Origin: Aedes albopictus
Taxonomy: Eukaryota; Arthropoda; Insecta; Diptera; Culicidae
Assembly (NCBI RefSeq): GCF_035046485.1
Contig: NC_085138.1
Coordinates: 429,585,265 to 429,649,264, forward strand
Direction of reading: 5' to 3'
Length of the DNA: 64,000 bases
A model generated the notes under the pieces. That model had not been told where the DNA came from. It worked only from the letters and a program-made list of their open reading frames with translations, and searched no databases. Shown piece by piece: positions 22,564 through 35,700 of this stretch. Made by a program: the position numbers and the translations under genes. How positions within the stretch are numbered: the stretch's first letter is position 1; each line of letters starts with the position of its first letter.

Positions 22564-24370
22564 CTGAGCAACTATTATTCAGTTGATGTTGAAACTAGGA
22601 CCGTTAGTAAATATGGTTTTCCAATACATGATTATTCAATCAAACTGTAGAAGAAATCATCTATGAGAGCTCTGGTTGGTTACTTGAGAGATTAGTTTTA
22701 TTCTAAAGCTGTTTCTGTTGTTATTTTTATCTGAACTTTTTTTTTTGAGGAAATTGACTTTCAATAAAAACAGCATTAGAACATCACAACATTTCATACC
22801 TTCATGATCGTCTCAAGCATAATCGTTAGACGGTTTCACTATTTCTTCAATAAAGTATTTTTTGTTTATTTGTTATATGATACAGAAACCGTATCCCAGC
22901 AAGGAATCACTTTGTGAAATTGGACGAATACAATAATTGAAAAGTGTCTCATGTATGCCTCCATGAGCAGCAGTTGATAAGGAAGATGGTTCATGCAGGC
23001 CACTTTTGCTCTGGCCACATACGACGTCGGAAAGCTGACCATGGTCAGACACTATTCGTCCCAATCAACATGAAAGGGCCATCATGTAGGCACTACACTT
23101 CTTCTCGAAACTATAGGAAAACGAATCGTTTCAAGTGCAATCCAAAGGTGGTTGTGTTCAGAAGTGAAGCTATTTTCATGAAACTGAAGCTCCACCAAAC
23201 AACTCGTCAGATTAAGTACAAAACGGAGGAAAGGAATTAGAGTGAACGAACCAAACTTCCAAGTTTTGATTTATTCGCTACTTGTGCCATCGGTTATAAG
23301 CAACGTGAAAGATTTACTTGGTTAGGCAAAGAAACCATCCAGTGTAAGTCTACTAGCAGATGAAATTTAACTCAGGGTGGAACATTTTCAAAAGTTAATT
23401 CTGTTTCGGACAAGTTGCAAACATTGCTGCTTCACATCCAGTCAGTCAAGGGCAGCCAGGTTAAAACTTCCCTATAAATATTTGGAGGTGACCTTTCGAC
23501 TTGAGCGATGCATTTCGATCGGCACCGGAAATTAATATTCATGTTCATAAAAATATACCGAATGTAGGAGCTTTTCAATGAATTCAGTTGAACCGAAGCT
23601 GAAGCCTGCGAAGTTTGCACATCGATTCGTTCGAATGAAAAATGCATCAGCATCGGGAACATTTAAAAACTCACCTCTCCGCGCGGGAGAGGTTCATTAT
23701 TTTAAAAATTGCACATTAAATTGAGCTGTCGGTTGAGCGGGGAAGAGGGGGTGAGGTCGGCATAAGTTATTGCTATTATTTGTACATTTGTGTCACTCTC
23801 TCTCTCTCGGCTTTATCAGGAAAACATCTCCGGTAGGATAAAAGCGCCACAGGATTTACTGGGACAGGGGACACGCTTTTGAATGAAATTGAAGCATCGG
23901 ACACAATTAAAGAGAAACATTCGTTGGTTAGTGACGGCAACAATAAAAATGCCCCAATTTCGATCAAACATTTAAATTTATAATCTTATTAGAGCAAGCC
24001 TTGTATGCTTCTGTAAGACATAAATTGAAATGAGTGTTCCACACTCACCAATTTGTCATCATAAGAACTTCCACGTAGATTGCTTAAATCTTCTACAGTT
24101 CTTGAATCAAAAAACATTGATGGGAATGACAATAGAAATTAAAAAATCTCTTAGTGTGATGCATATTTCAGAGGGTTCAATACATTGTAAGGTAATAGTG
24201 GCATGGATTGCGTCCTCACTGTTATTTGGGGAAAACGAATAAGTAATAGCGTGAGATATCTGCATTTCTGTGGGTATTGTGGGGAGAAGTTTTCTTTCGA
24301 TTTGTAAAAAAAGGAATGTTCATGGTGTGGGCTCGGAGTCAGTTTGGCTTTCTATTCTTCTATTCTATTC
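22564..24370. other. no gene recognised
   Basis: AT-rich DNA with short frames only; a short (ct)n run at about 23796-23808. Confidence 0.45.
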
Positions 24371-24443
24371 TGTTCTGTGGCTTAGTTGATCAAAGCGTCG
24401 ATCTAGCGAATACGGAGTCGTGGGTTTAAATCCCATCAGAACA
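24371..24443 (+). tRNA. tRNA-like sequence (pseudogene or SINE head; AGC-like anticodon)
   Basis: 73 nt that fold mostly as a tRNA: acceptor TGTTCTG/CAGAACA (7 perfect pairs), D stem GCTT/AAGC, T stem GTGGG/CCCAT with loop TTTAAAT. The anticodon loop would be CTAGCGA (AGC), but its stem TCGAT/ATACG pairs poorly. A T6 run (pol III terminator) follows within 3 nt. Three of four stems hold, so it was a tRNA or tRNA-derived SINE; the broken anticodon stem argues against a working tRNA. Confidence 0.45.
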
Positions 24444-25398
24444 CGATTTTTTGCCTTCTAATTAATTACAAGTTTTTCCAGTATTTTTTTTTTGTTTGAA
24501 GAAAACGTAGAAACGATAATGATTTGTGCTAAACTGGACAGGAGATATGATCTATGCCACTTTTTTTCTATTTTGCATCATCATACACTGCCGTGAGCAG
24601 CATAGTTGTTCCTTGTTAATAGGGATTCCTAAGAACATGATACAACTATGCTGTACACGCCAGTAATGCTCTCGCTAGAATCCCCCAGAAGATAGCCCAC
24701 AAAAGCACTCTTTCACAGAAATCTCACATTGCCACATAGATGTGTCATGTTGTTTGCAAGCTAGTACCTCCTAGAACTGACGACGGAAGTGTGAAAATAA
24801 ATTTGTTAACACAATATATGAAAATCATATTAGGGATGTGAATTATGGGGGAGGCGTCTGGAGCTGCTAGCTCGGAACACATTTCGCGCGGAGAACAACG
24901 ATATAAACGAAAGATAACGTGGAAATATAAGTGGTTTTGCGCTCACGATTGTAAGGTTGGCACGACAAACAATCAAAACGACATTCGGTTGGATTGTGCT
25001 TTTGCCATTTATTCTGTCACAATTTGATTGATTTTCATCGTTTGATTTTATTTGTTTTTCGTTGTTTTTGGAATCCGTTGTCTTCAATCTTAAGCATCAA
25101 GATATGACGAACTTTAATCTGTATGGAGAGGGTTATCAATTGTTCCTAGATGGCACGGCTAGAATCGCATGATGTACAACCGGAGTTTTTCTCGTCCGGG
25201 GAAGACAACATTCATTAAGCCTATCTCGATTCCATAGATGCTGATTTTGAGGTATGAAGCACTCAATTGATTACACCAGGATTTGTTGCACAGAAGAACA
25301 GCCCCAGATCGAGAGTGATATCCATCTAAAAGTAGGTAGTTTTTCTATGGTTGGGTTCCATCCGTTTCACTACTAAGTTTATGAGACTCAATGCTAAT
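24444..25398. other. no gene recognised; one short hairpin
   Basis: A hairpin with arms agcatagttgt / acaactatgct lies at about 24600-24650. Otherwise unassigned. Confidence 0.45.
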
Positions 25399-25409
25399 GA
25401 TTAGTATCC

Positions 25410-25615
25410 AATGAGAGTCTAATAGAGGTGGGGAAGACGATACTTCGTATGCGTGAGATCCGTGTCTGGTGCAAAACATGTCACTACTACAAGCAAAGCG
25501 AGCTCCCATAAGAACGCGTGTCAAATAGTGACGTCACTATTTGTGTTTACATTTTTCTTTGCTTACTAATACATAGCCATCTCTTCTTCTTCCCCAACTG
25601 TAATATACTCTCATT
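25410..25615. mobile_element. 206-bp MITE flanked by an 11-bp direct repeat
   Basis: Imperfect ~28-bp inverted ends (AATGAGAGTCTAATAGAGGT with GGGGAAGA; complement of right end AATGAGAGTATATTACAGTT with GGGGAAGA). GATTAGTATCC is present directly outside both ends (25399-25409, 25616-25626). An 8-9 bp duplication plus chance matches would suit hAT or Mutator-like elements. Confidence 0.65.
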
Positions 25616-25626
25616 GATTAGTATCC

Positions 25627-27231
25627 ATACAAGTTCATGGACTTAAAATGTTTTCCAAATCAGTTATTAATATACCCATATTTAATCCTCGGTTTTAAAA
25701 GCTCATCCTCATCACATAAATATGTTTTCCCAAAAGCAACGGTAGTCAGAAACGGTGTTGACGTCATTTATCGCCTTGTATGCTTCCCAGAATAATTCAC
25801 AGGAATTTGTCAACGATGCATCACCCAATAATCATGATTATATTAGTAACCTTTGTAACACTCTGATCAATTCGCCCCAGAGCATGATGTTCCATACTCC
25901 CACATGCGCCTCTTCCCACCCCTCAACCAACTTATTTGCTGACCACGTCAATCTAAATGTCCATTTCGAATGTCATTCGGATTTTCTCTTTGTCGGTAGA
26001 GAATAGATTGCTGATGCGTCCCGTGGTCCACCAGTCAATTTTTTGGAAATTATTTGTGGTTTCACGTTTCATGGTAGCCAATAATGGTAAGCTTTTAAGA
26101 AAATTACATGACTTGTATGGCCCAGATCGATACAGCCAGGCTGATGGCTAAGGCTGCTGAATTTTACAGACTGTATGACATTTAGACGAAATTTAATTTG
26201 AAGGCAATGATGAAGCACGACTTTACAACTTTGTTCATCTATTCTCCTCTGAGAAATTTATCTATCTGTTTGTATTAATTCAACCTTCTTTGTGCATTAG
26301 CTGACGCTCACCGCGTTGATCCCAATGCACGTCTAGGGTTAAATAACCAGAAAAGTTCACAAAATCCTATTTTTATTATTGGCATATTTAAATGATCTTC
26401 GCTTGAATCGCGAAATCGTGTATAATCATTTATATGTTTTTTTGTTTTCTGTGACTCCATATTCCTTCTGGTATTTGGCCTGCTTCTTCCACTTTATCTT
26501 CGTTTGAGCATCAACATCTAACATTTTCATTAAAAAGTAATAAATGATTTTAATATGATCAGAATATGGTTCACTAAACCCCAATTTATGCTCACTTTAT
26601 TTGCGCCAAACTCAATTTCTGCCCTCTGTCCTGGTTACACACTAAAACCCAAACAACGCTCCGTCATTTTACACACTGAATTCCAATTAAACCCCCTCAA
26701 TTTGAACTCTTTTGCGTAAATGGGGTTCTAGGTATTCTTGGACCTACTTGTTGCAATTAATTTACAGGTGTATCTGAAATTTCTCGTCTTAAGACTTTCT
26801 CCAACACTGTTACTGAGTTTAGTACTTCTCAATTTTGAATGACGGAGCTCGCAAGTGTAAATGTTTTTTTTCGGATGGAGCACTGTCCTGGGACTCCCTC
26901 AGACCCCTGGAATACCTCTGAGGCCTCATGGGATCCCATGAGTCCCTCTGAAACGCCATTGAAACTAGGAAACATGGAAGGTTACACATAAACCCAAATT
27001 TGGAGCAAAAATTACGAGAACGTTATTTTGTAAATTAGAATAAATCGACTCTAAAAATCCCCTTAAAAAATAAAAAAAAACTACATAGAACCCATGCAAA
27101 CTGTCTTCAGAAAAAAAGTAAGTTTTTACCATACCTTCAAGTTTCCCTTACACGTAAAACGTGAAACAAAAGCTTGAAATTGATAATTAGTTTCTAAAGA
27201 ATATAATCGTTCTGATTTCCTAGAAAAACAT
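25627..27231. other. no gene recognised
   Basis: AT-rich. A short degenerate 'ccctctgaaacgcc/ggatcccatgag' tract lies at 26880-26970. Frames at 25755-26006 and 25957-26151 show no domain. Confidence 0.45.
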
Positions 27232-28041
27232 TAAGGGGATACTCAAAATAACTGGGAGAGGTAAAATTTTCACTGTAACACAAGCTGTAACTTATCGTAA
27301 AAAGCATCAAATATTCTGAAATTTGTACTGTAAGTTCATCAACTAGTTGTGTATCAGTGGTCCAAATTTGGAAAAGATCGGGCTATTCTACACGAAGTTA
27401 GAAATATTTTAGAAAAGGGTATAATTATCCGATAGTCAACTTTGAGCTGTTATATCTCCGGATTGAATGAACCGAATGCAATGAAATTTTGATTATTTAT
27501 GACTCATATAATGAACTTTGAAAAACATTTGACTTCATTTGAAATTATTAATAAGAAAAAAAGTTATGGCGATTTAGTTTATTCTATGTTTTCTTAGCAA
27601 ATTTATCTATTTTTTATATTCATCCCATTACTTTTTTAATTTAATGCCGGCCATTTGGCAGCTTTCTTTTTTTTTGTCTAGTTCAATCGCGTTCTGGCTC
27701 AATCGCGTGTAACGCTTTACGGAGCCGCAATTCATTATTTGTATTTAGTTACATACAATTTTCTGACTTTCTTAGGTACTCAAGGTCAATACTGGGAGGA
27801 GGCCAGGGTACTCGTGGCTGCTCGAGGTTAGCGGGTCACAAAATTTTAAGGAGAGGCATGGTGAGGATAAAGTTTCAGGGTTCTCTGTAGCACATCCGGG
27901 AGGTATCTTGGCTTTTGGCGTCACCTCTGGTGTTTGCACGGGCTTGTCACGGGTTTTCGTCTGCCGGATGGCCAGGAACATATAACACAAAAAAGACAAA
28001 ACACAAAGAAAAAAAAAACTGAAGCGAAAAAAAACAGAAGA

Positions 28042-31000
28042 TTATACCTTTATACAACACATGCGAAGAAACTCATAAATGGACCGCATATAAATTAGAT
28101 CGCGGGTTCCCAACACATCTCTTACTGGAACAAAGGGTTGTCTGCCTCGGGCCTCAAGGGTATCCAATAGTAGCGCTCTGGAGGCGTCATTATCCGGGCA
28201 TTGCCAAACTACGTGGTCGATGTCATCATATCCGGAACCGCATTTAGTACAAAGCTTGTCGAGCGCGCGGTTTATTCTATGCAAATGCGCGCCTAGCGAG
28301 TAATGGTTGGACATGAGTCTTGACATCACGTGTATGAAGTCTCGGCCGTAACTCGTCCAAACCGTAATGCCACGCTCGCAAAAAAACATTAGAAATAATG
28401 GAATGTAACCACCGTCCCAGTTGGCCATCACGCCAATCACGTTGCCAACTTTGAAGAGAACTCTGACGAACTAAATGGAAAAAATCATCGTGTGAAATTC
28501 TTCTATCATAGGTCTCGCCTTCCTGTGCACCCACCTTTGCGAGAGAGTCCGCCTTCTCATTGCCATAAATTGAGCAATGTGAGGGGACCCATACAAAGGT
28601 AACCTTGTATGATCTATCGACCAGTGCACCCATCTGCTCCCTTATTTTTGTAAGAAAGTAAGATGAATGCCTTACAGGTTTCATCGACCGGAGTGCCTCA
28701 ATAGAACTAAGACTATCCGAGAAGATGAAGAAATGGTCTGCGGGCATGTTTGAGATCATCCCCAAGGCGAAGTCGATTGCTGCCAGCTCAGCAACATAAA
28801 CCGAACAAGGTTCCTGAAGTTTGCGGAAGGCGGTGGAGTTTTCATTGAAGACACCGAAACCAGTGGATTCATTTATGCGAGACCCATCAGTGAAGAATCT
28901 CTTACAGGGATTGACATTTTGGTACTTTTCGTTAAAAATGCGAGGAATAGATATACATCGAAGTTGATCTGGTATTCCCTGAACAGCTTGTTTCATGGAC
29001 AGATCGTATTTAACAGAGGAACTGTCATTGGTGAAGTGTACACGAGGAGGATTATAACCTGGGAGGCTTATATCAGATGACATGTAGAAAAGATAGATTC
29101 TCATGAATTTTGACTGAATGTTCAGACTGAGCATTTCTTCGAAGTTTTCAATAACAAGTGTGTTGCTCACTCCACACTTGATAAGTAAGCTTAGCGAGAG
29201 CTCCCAGAAGCGGTTCTGGGGAGGTTTCACCCCTGCCAGGACCTCTAGGCTCGCATTATGAGTTGAGTGCATACAGCCGAGAGCAATACGCAAACAACGG
29301 TATTGAATTCGTTCCAGCTATATTAGGTGACAGTTTGCTGCTGAGTGTGTAACCGTTTGGTTACAAATTGTAGATTTTTGTTTTGTATTATATGTTAAGT
29401 GTCGGACCCTTCACGTTTCTTGTGTAAGAACAGTAGAAATACCACAGTAGTGATAGGGTCCCGTACCGCTGTGAATACGTTATCTGCTACCAATTACTGA
29501 TGTAACATGGCTGATGAGATGAGTGGCAGCGAGATTGCTTACAATGACGGAATGTGGGAAAATTAAGAATTAGACGGCCATTGCCAAAACTTGCCTCTAA
29601 TCTGTATCAGGCGTCCGTGTGCATAAGACGTGATATTCTAACAGTGCAGTGGTTAAAATTCGGTGAACGAGAACCCCCCCCCTTTTCTAGCAGGAGCTAG
29701 GGTTTTAGTTCTGGGGATAATACCGTTCAGGTAAATAAGTACCCTGCACTTAATTTAAAGATGTTTGTTAAAATGTACCGTCCATTAGGACCTCTTTTGT
29801 TTGGACCTTTAAATCCCACCGTCCAGCACACGGGTCGGCCCGCGAAGCCATCAGGCTTCCGCGCCTAACTCGTCAAGGAGTTTTACCGTCCTTTTCCGGA
29901 CGGGTCCTCAGGCAGATCGCCTTAACCGTCAAGGAGGATTTCCCCTCTCGACTTCCCAAGGTGGCCATGCCACGGTCGGTCGATTGCGTCCACGAGGGAA
30001 GACGCCAGTGATCCCCCCCCCCCCCCAGCAACGCCCGCTGGTCCGTCGGCCGAGTACCGGCCCACAACACCGCTCGCCTTGCCATCCGGCGAGATTTCCG
30101 GCCGCGCAGCTCGACTGGAGTCGCTGTGTCGGCCACCGAACCCACCACCATCAAGCAGCAGCGGTATGTACCGGTACCATCATTAGAATAGGCAACACTT
30201 AACAAATTTACACTAAAATTTATACACAGAACAACACGCACACGCCACAAATAGGACATTTAAATAAATTATGTAAGTAACGTGAATGTTCTTGGTGTAG
30301 TGTTTTTGTATCGCGAAAGTGCCCTTGATTACCCAGTAGCTAGCCGACCCTGGGATTGCCGGAGTCTCTTGTGTCCTGAGTCGGCCCGGCACTGACTGGT
30401 ATATTGACGATTAGTTTCAAGTGGAAGCAGAAAGAGCCATACTCAATAACAGAGAGAATAGTCGTTTTGTAAAGTTTTATGAGGTCTTCCGGGTGAGCAC
30501 CCCACCATGTTCCGGTAGTTGTGCGTAGAAAATTGATCCTTTGTTGACATTTTTGCACCAAATACTTGATTTGGGTACCCCAAGTGCCTTTTGAATCAAA
30601 CCAGACCCCAAGGTATTTCGAAGTCAAAGATTGGTCGATTTCTATTCCCAAAAGATTGAGTTTCAGTTGGGCTGGGTTCCGCTTTTTAGAAAACACAACC
30701 AATTGAGTTTTTTGCGGAGCAAACTCGATCCCCAAATCTCTTGACCAGATTGACAGATTATTTAGAGAATTTTGCAATGGTCTTTGCAACATTTCTGCAT
30801 GTGGGCCTTTTAGAGAAACCACAGCATCATCTGCAAGTTGTCTTAGCGTGCATTGTCCTTCCAAGCAACTATCAATGTCTTTCACGTAAAAATTATAAAG
30901 CAAGGGACTTAAACATGAGCCTTGGGGTAGGCCCATGTAATTAATTCTGGAAGTTGTCAGTTGTCCGAGATTGAAGCTCATGTTTTTCTGACAACAAATT

Positions 31001-31159
31001 ATACAAGAAATTATTTAAAATTCCTGGAAGTCCACTATTGTGCAGTTTTTCTGACAATATTCCTATGGAAACTGAATCAAAGGCGCCCTTAATATCCAAG
31101 AAAACTGAAGCCAGTTGCTCCTTTTCCGCAAAGGCCAGTTGAATATCTGTTGAAAGCAA
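28042..31159 (-). pseudogene. LINE polyprotein fragment: reverse transcriptase and RNase H
   Basis: Minus-strand reading starts at TDIQLAFAEKEQ, then FLDIKGAFDSV (RT block), a frameshift near 30980, YMGLPQGSCLSPLLYN and the catalytic box QLADDAVVS, followed by KYLGVWFDSKGTWG. The frame is interrupted by the LTR at 29348-30419. Beyond it come ANCHLI, a stop (TAG at about 29321-29323) and LERIQYRCLRIALGCM. RNase H follows with FFTDGSRI, AELAAIDFAL, SDSLSSIEALR and WVPSHCSIYGNEKAD. A frameshift near 28390, at an A-run, precedes the Cys/His tail (CTKCGSGYDDIDHVVWQC). The domain order is that of the I group with RNase H. Dead copy. Confidence 0.8.
29348..30419. mobile_element. putative solo LTR (1,072 bp) inside the LINE
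   Basis: Starts TGTAACCGTTTGGTTACA and ends GTTTCA (TG...CA), flanked by a 4-bp duplication AGTG (29344-29347, 30420-30423). Excision restores LINE codons FCFH-SAANCHLI. The inside has a GC-rich half with a C13 run (30006-30018) and no internal direct repeat, so a single LTR left by recombination is the best reading. Orientation unknown. Confidence 0.65.
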
Positions 31160-31654
31160 CGCATTTGGCAGCTTTCCTTCGAAACATAAATATATTCAAG
31201 CCAATTAGAGGGAATTTCAATGAACTATAATTACTATCTCGAACTTTGAAACGACGTTGAAGTTTTGCATAAATTGGTGTTATATTAGAAAAATAATGTA
31301 ATCGTTATATTTTTCTTTCGTGTGAGGAATTTTAAGTTCAGTCGAAAGTTTTTAATAGCTCATTATATTAGTCATGAATGATCAAAATTTCATTGCATTC
31401 GGTTGTTGAATCCGGAGATAAAAAAAACTCCAATTTGGTTATCGGATAATTATAACTTTTTCTAGCACCTTTCTAACTTCGTGTAGAATATCCCGATCTT
31501 TTCCAATTTTGGACCACTGGTACACAACTAGTTGATGAACTTACAGTGAAAATTTGAGAATATTTGATGCTCTTTTCGAAAAGTTACAGTGAGTTGAACA
31601 TTTTTTGACAAGTGAAAATTTTACCTCTCACAGTTATTTTGAGTATCCCCTGTA

Positions 31655-32257
31655 GCATGTACCCCTAAGAATCAATATATTACGTCATTTTTGGTAAAAG
31701 TCATTGAAAGCTAATAGAAAATAAGTTAAATCACCACTCTCATTTTAAAATTTGGTCGACCCAATTACAAGCAAACCTGCCGTAAGTTTAAACTTATTTT
31801 TGAGGAAATGTAGCAACTTAAGGCTATCAATTTTTTATGCGTTCGTTGAAACCGGATGCAAAGTGGCAGAGTGTAACCGTTCGTCGAATAAGCACAAGAG
31901 AATCTCAAAACGCGATGGCTTTTGCGCCACTCTCGCGTACGAGAGACCACCGGTTCGTTCCAATGTTTGCCCGACTAAATTGACGACTCTTCACTCAAGG
32001 GCTTCTTCGAACGGTCGCTGACTCGATTAAATTCCCAAACGCACTAACTTTAACACACAAAAACGCGAGAACTGAAACAATAACGGAAATTTACACCAAA
32101 AGAGACTAAAAACAGAAATAATCACAAAATCAAACAATTAGGGGTCGCTGAAGTGAATTTATTAAACGATATCTTAAGAAACAAAACAAAAATAAAACAA
32201 TAGAAACAAGGAAAAACTAAAACAATTGAATTCGTTTAAAGTATATTATTTTTCACA
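31655..32257. other. no gene recognised
   Basis: AT-rich. A frame at 31752-32021 shows no known domain. Confidence 0.4.
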
Positions 32258-32729
32258 ATACCGTATTACCCCGCTAATACGACACCGACTGTTGTCGAAT
32301 AACCGGGGTAAACTTTTAATTCGACAAACTGGTCACCCTATACGACCACGCTCATTGAAATTTGGCAACTCTATTTTTGTTTTTGTTTTGATTTCCGGAT
32401 TTGTTATGGAACATAATTTCAACAGATATTGTGGTGGTGCGAATGAAAAGCTCGTTCTTTCTACGATTGTTACCATCCTCAGTTCATTCCGGTTGGTCTA
32501 CAGGCGGTTTGGATGTCGAATAGCAACAACTCAGAACTTCCGGAATTAGCTTCTGCAAGAGGAGCTGCTGCGGGTGCGAGTATAAGCGCAATATCAAACT
32601 GTTTTGCATTTACAGTGTACATCGCTGTGACATTTGAACACTTTTTAATTCGACATGTGTCGAATCAGCGGGGTACGAATTAAAAAGTGTCGTATTGAAA
32701 CGTGTCGAACCAGCGGGGTAAGACGGTAT
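32258..32729. mobile_element. ~470-bp MITE with TACCGT..ACCCCGCT termini
   Basis: Left ATACCGTATTACCCCGCT and complement of the right ATACCGTCTTACCCCGCT are followed by cgacac on both sides. Subterminal attcgaca/ttaattcgac words repeat inside in both directions (32310-32345, 32640-32700). TA-type ends; no coding frame. Confidence 0.7.
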
Positions 32730-32738
32730 GCTCGTCAA

Positions 32739-32763
32739 GTGTGTGTGCGTGTGTGTGTGTGTA
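32739..32763. repeat. (GT)n microsatellite
   Basis: About 12 GT units with a C interruption, next to the MITE. Confidence 0.8.
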
Positions 32764-35700
32764 TCATGGCCATGATTGACGTACCTGCGCAGTCTTTGTT
32801 CGTCGTCGGTGCCTTTCGTGGCCAATCGTCGACGTCGTGCTCTCCTTATCGTTCGCCGGATTAAAGGTGCGGAGGGGGAGCGTCGGCGGTCCGGTACTCA
32901 GCCCGATCGTACTTAAACCGTACGCGGGTAGGCCGGATGTGATCCCTGCTCCGTTTGGCTGCCAGTTTTGGCGAGCGAGGAGCAGCGAAAATGACTTGAA
33001 CTTCAAGTCTTGAAGTCCAAAATAAAAAGCGCCTCTTGGACGCTGAAGTCCAAGGACGAAACACACAATTAAAACAATATACACTAAACACGAATTCGAA
33101 TTGAATAATTACCTTTTATAAAATACAAAAAAAGCTCAGGGAACAGAGTGTCTGCCCCTGGCGACAAAATCCAATGTTTAAGACACTACATAACGAAAAA
33201 CAAAGTCAATTAATAGTAAATTCACTTCAAATGACACTACTTTACAAAATTACAATTCCACTAAATACTACACACCTTTACAAAACTTAAACCTGGCAGA
33301 AGGTCGCCGAAGCTCACTTCTGTTCTCCAGCCGACTCTAACTAAAAGTGATGGAGTCAAGTAAATTTCCTGCTATTGAAGCAGTCGTCTATTCAATTTAC
33401 AAACTATTATATACAAGTGCGCCAAATTCAAATCGCACATGGCCGTAAAAGTATTTTGCGCCATCGAAAAAGTCCTATAAGATACGTAACATGCATCGTC
33501 ATTAACTTAGCCTAGACACAAATCATATATGAAACGGATAATCTATACTAAATGAAAACGGTTCAAACTCTAAGGCAAATTCAACGAATCCGATTCAATT
33601 GGGTTTTTAAATTAAGAAAAATGTATTATTTTTTTGGTTTTATACGAAAGAGCACCTTTTTCTGAACCACTATGATTTTTTTCAGATTTTTTGAACTTCA
33701 TTTTGGTACTTAAAATCAATTTCAAATAGATTTTTCGAAATCACCTTTTGACAGCTGAGCAACTGCTTGACAGCTCCGCCCAGTACAAAACGCGACGAGG
33801 GGTGATTCGACAAATCGCTCCCATACAAACTTCAAACTGATTTTTAAATAGGTTCCCGAGCACCAAAATTCATGAAAATTTGGATTTCGGCTCAGTTTTG
33901 CATGCAGATTCTGAATATGTAATTATCTCAACATCGCTAAAGAAGCCAATTAAGATTTTACTTGAAAAGATAAAATCGTCAAAAGCTACAAATTAACTAA
34001 AATAATCATGAAAACTAGTAAATAATTATAAAAAAAAAACAAATTCTAAAATCAAAATCAAAATATTCAAAAAATATATCAATTTAGTCTAATTGAATTC
34101 AAACTTTATTTTACTTAAAATAATAAAAACGTCAAAACGTTACAAGAGGTATGGGTTTTATGAACTAGCGTATTTTTGTCATGGGTGATAGAAATAGAAT
34201 CCTATGCCAGATTTTGCAGTAAATCAATTCTTTTCAAGCAAGACATGTAATATTTTGCGTGCCGACAACACGTGCAAGATCTAAATCGAAAATGATACCA
34301 CTGTTAAACTGTATGGTGTCATCAATCGAATGGAAATTTGCCCTACGGGAATTCACGCTTCAATCGAAACTGTCGTCTGAAAGATTCTATTTTCACACGT
34401 CATAGCACGGTATATGACATTGCTCAGTATTTATGGCTTGCGTTGGCCGTTTTGAATGCCAAGGAGTCCGTGTAAAAAGATTTAGGATAAAAAATATAAT
34501 TTGGACATGTATATAATTTGGACATGCACGGCGATGTATGCCTTATTCCGGAGAGCCAATAAAAGTAAATACTTCTCAATATCGATTATTGGATCAAATA
34601 GACCCTATTCTGATGACTTACGTTGAAAATACACTTCACAATTACGAATTTACTTCAAAATTATCAAAAATGTAAATGATTTCACTAAAACCCCTCAAAT
34701 GCACAGGTATGCAAGACGACATACACTTCACAGTCACATACAATATTCACCCCAAAACGGTTGAAATAATAATTGTAAGAAATTTAAATGCCTTATTGCA
34801 TTGAAAAATGATCAATAAAGAAGCATTAGGCAGCCATTCTCTTAACATTCACCTAGAACGCTCAAAATAGGAGGTGTCCAAAATACATTGCAAGTTTTCT
34901 ACTAGTAATATATTTTGGTCATCTGACGAACTACATGGGGAAGCTGTGCGATTGCATACTTGGAGGCTTATTCTGTGGGTCTGGCGATATTTCCTCGATT
35001 TTAGCAAAAACTTTAATAGTTATCAAAATAGATGCCTGTTAAGCGAAGAAATTTGATTATTTAAAAGAAAATATTTGTTAATTTATGCTACTTCCGTGAC
35101 ATAGCAGTATTCATGGCTAAACATTGAGATAATTGCCCTGTCCAAATTATATATACCTGAGGGTGTCCAAAACATATATTCGGTGTCCAAAATGCCATTC
35201 TAACAGGCGATTGGAAATTGTGATTTTCTCAGCTTAAAATGCTTTCGTTAAGGTTTTTGTCACCAGGAACGTAAAGTACAGTCATATTATAAGCGTATTA
35301 GTAACTTTGCGAAATAATCAATTACTTTCTAAGGAAGCTAGGGGATGATGTTTCCAACGTTATCCTCAGGCTGTCCAAAATACATGAATTACCCTAGATT
35401 GATAACTGACATATGAATACAATTGTTTACCAAAAGTACCATTAAACTAAATTTTAAGTATTGGTCGCGTTAGGACCCATAGAGTCAATGCTGTAGGCGC
35501 AAAGTGTTGTCTGCAAGACAACACTGAGGGATTTCCAGTCGGTCCAGGAGCTTAACATATTCTTTGATTACCTAGAGTATCTCGTGCCTCTATCACACAA
35601 TGCAAACTACATAGTCATTGGCAGATAGCTGGCTCTCAGTCAATAACTGTGATTGTGCTCATAGAACACTAAGCTGAGTAGCCACAATACTTGTCGCAGT

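Larger units (their letters stand above)
27667..31161 (-). mobile_element. 5'-truncated I-type LINE with poly(A) tail
   Basis: Runs right to left and ends in A9 (plus 27667-27675). The 15-bp sequence CATTTGGCAGCTTTC lies outside both ends (27652-27666 and 31162-31176) as target duplication. The 5' end is lost inside the reverse transcriptase. It carries a later LTR insertion at 29348-30419. Confidence 0.85.
27234..31652. mobile_element. foldback/long-TIR DNA element split by a LINE
   Basis: Left arm 27234-27651 and right arm ~31177-31652 are inverted copies (ends AGGGGATACTCAAAATAACT on both), with TA outside each end (27232-27233, 31653-31654). The arms are about 420-480 bp, diverged but alignable along their length. 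All DNA between belongs to the nested LINE. TA duplication suggests Tc1/mariner affinity; no transposase. Confidence 0.7.

Noticed and set aside
29873..30259. Minus-strand 128-codon Arg-rich frame as a gene
   Set aside because: Lies wholly within the putative solo LTR, in its GC-rich half with a poly-C run; no domain.
33150..33600. Possible LTR and primer-binding site (…gtctgcccctggcgac…)
   Set aside because: No second LTR, no target duplication and no adjacent pol motif could be found.
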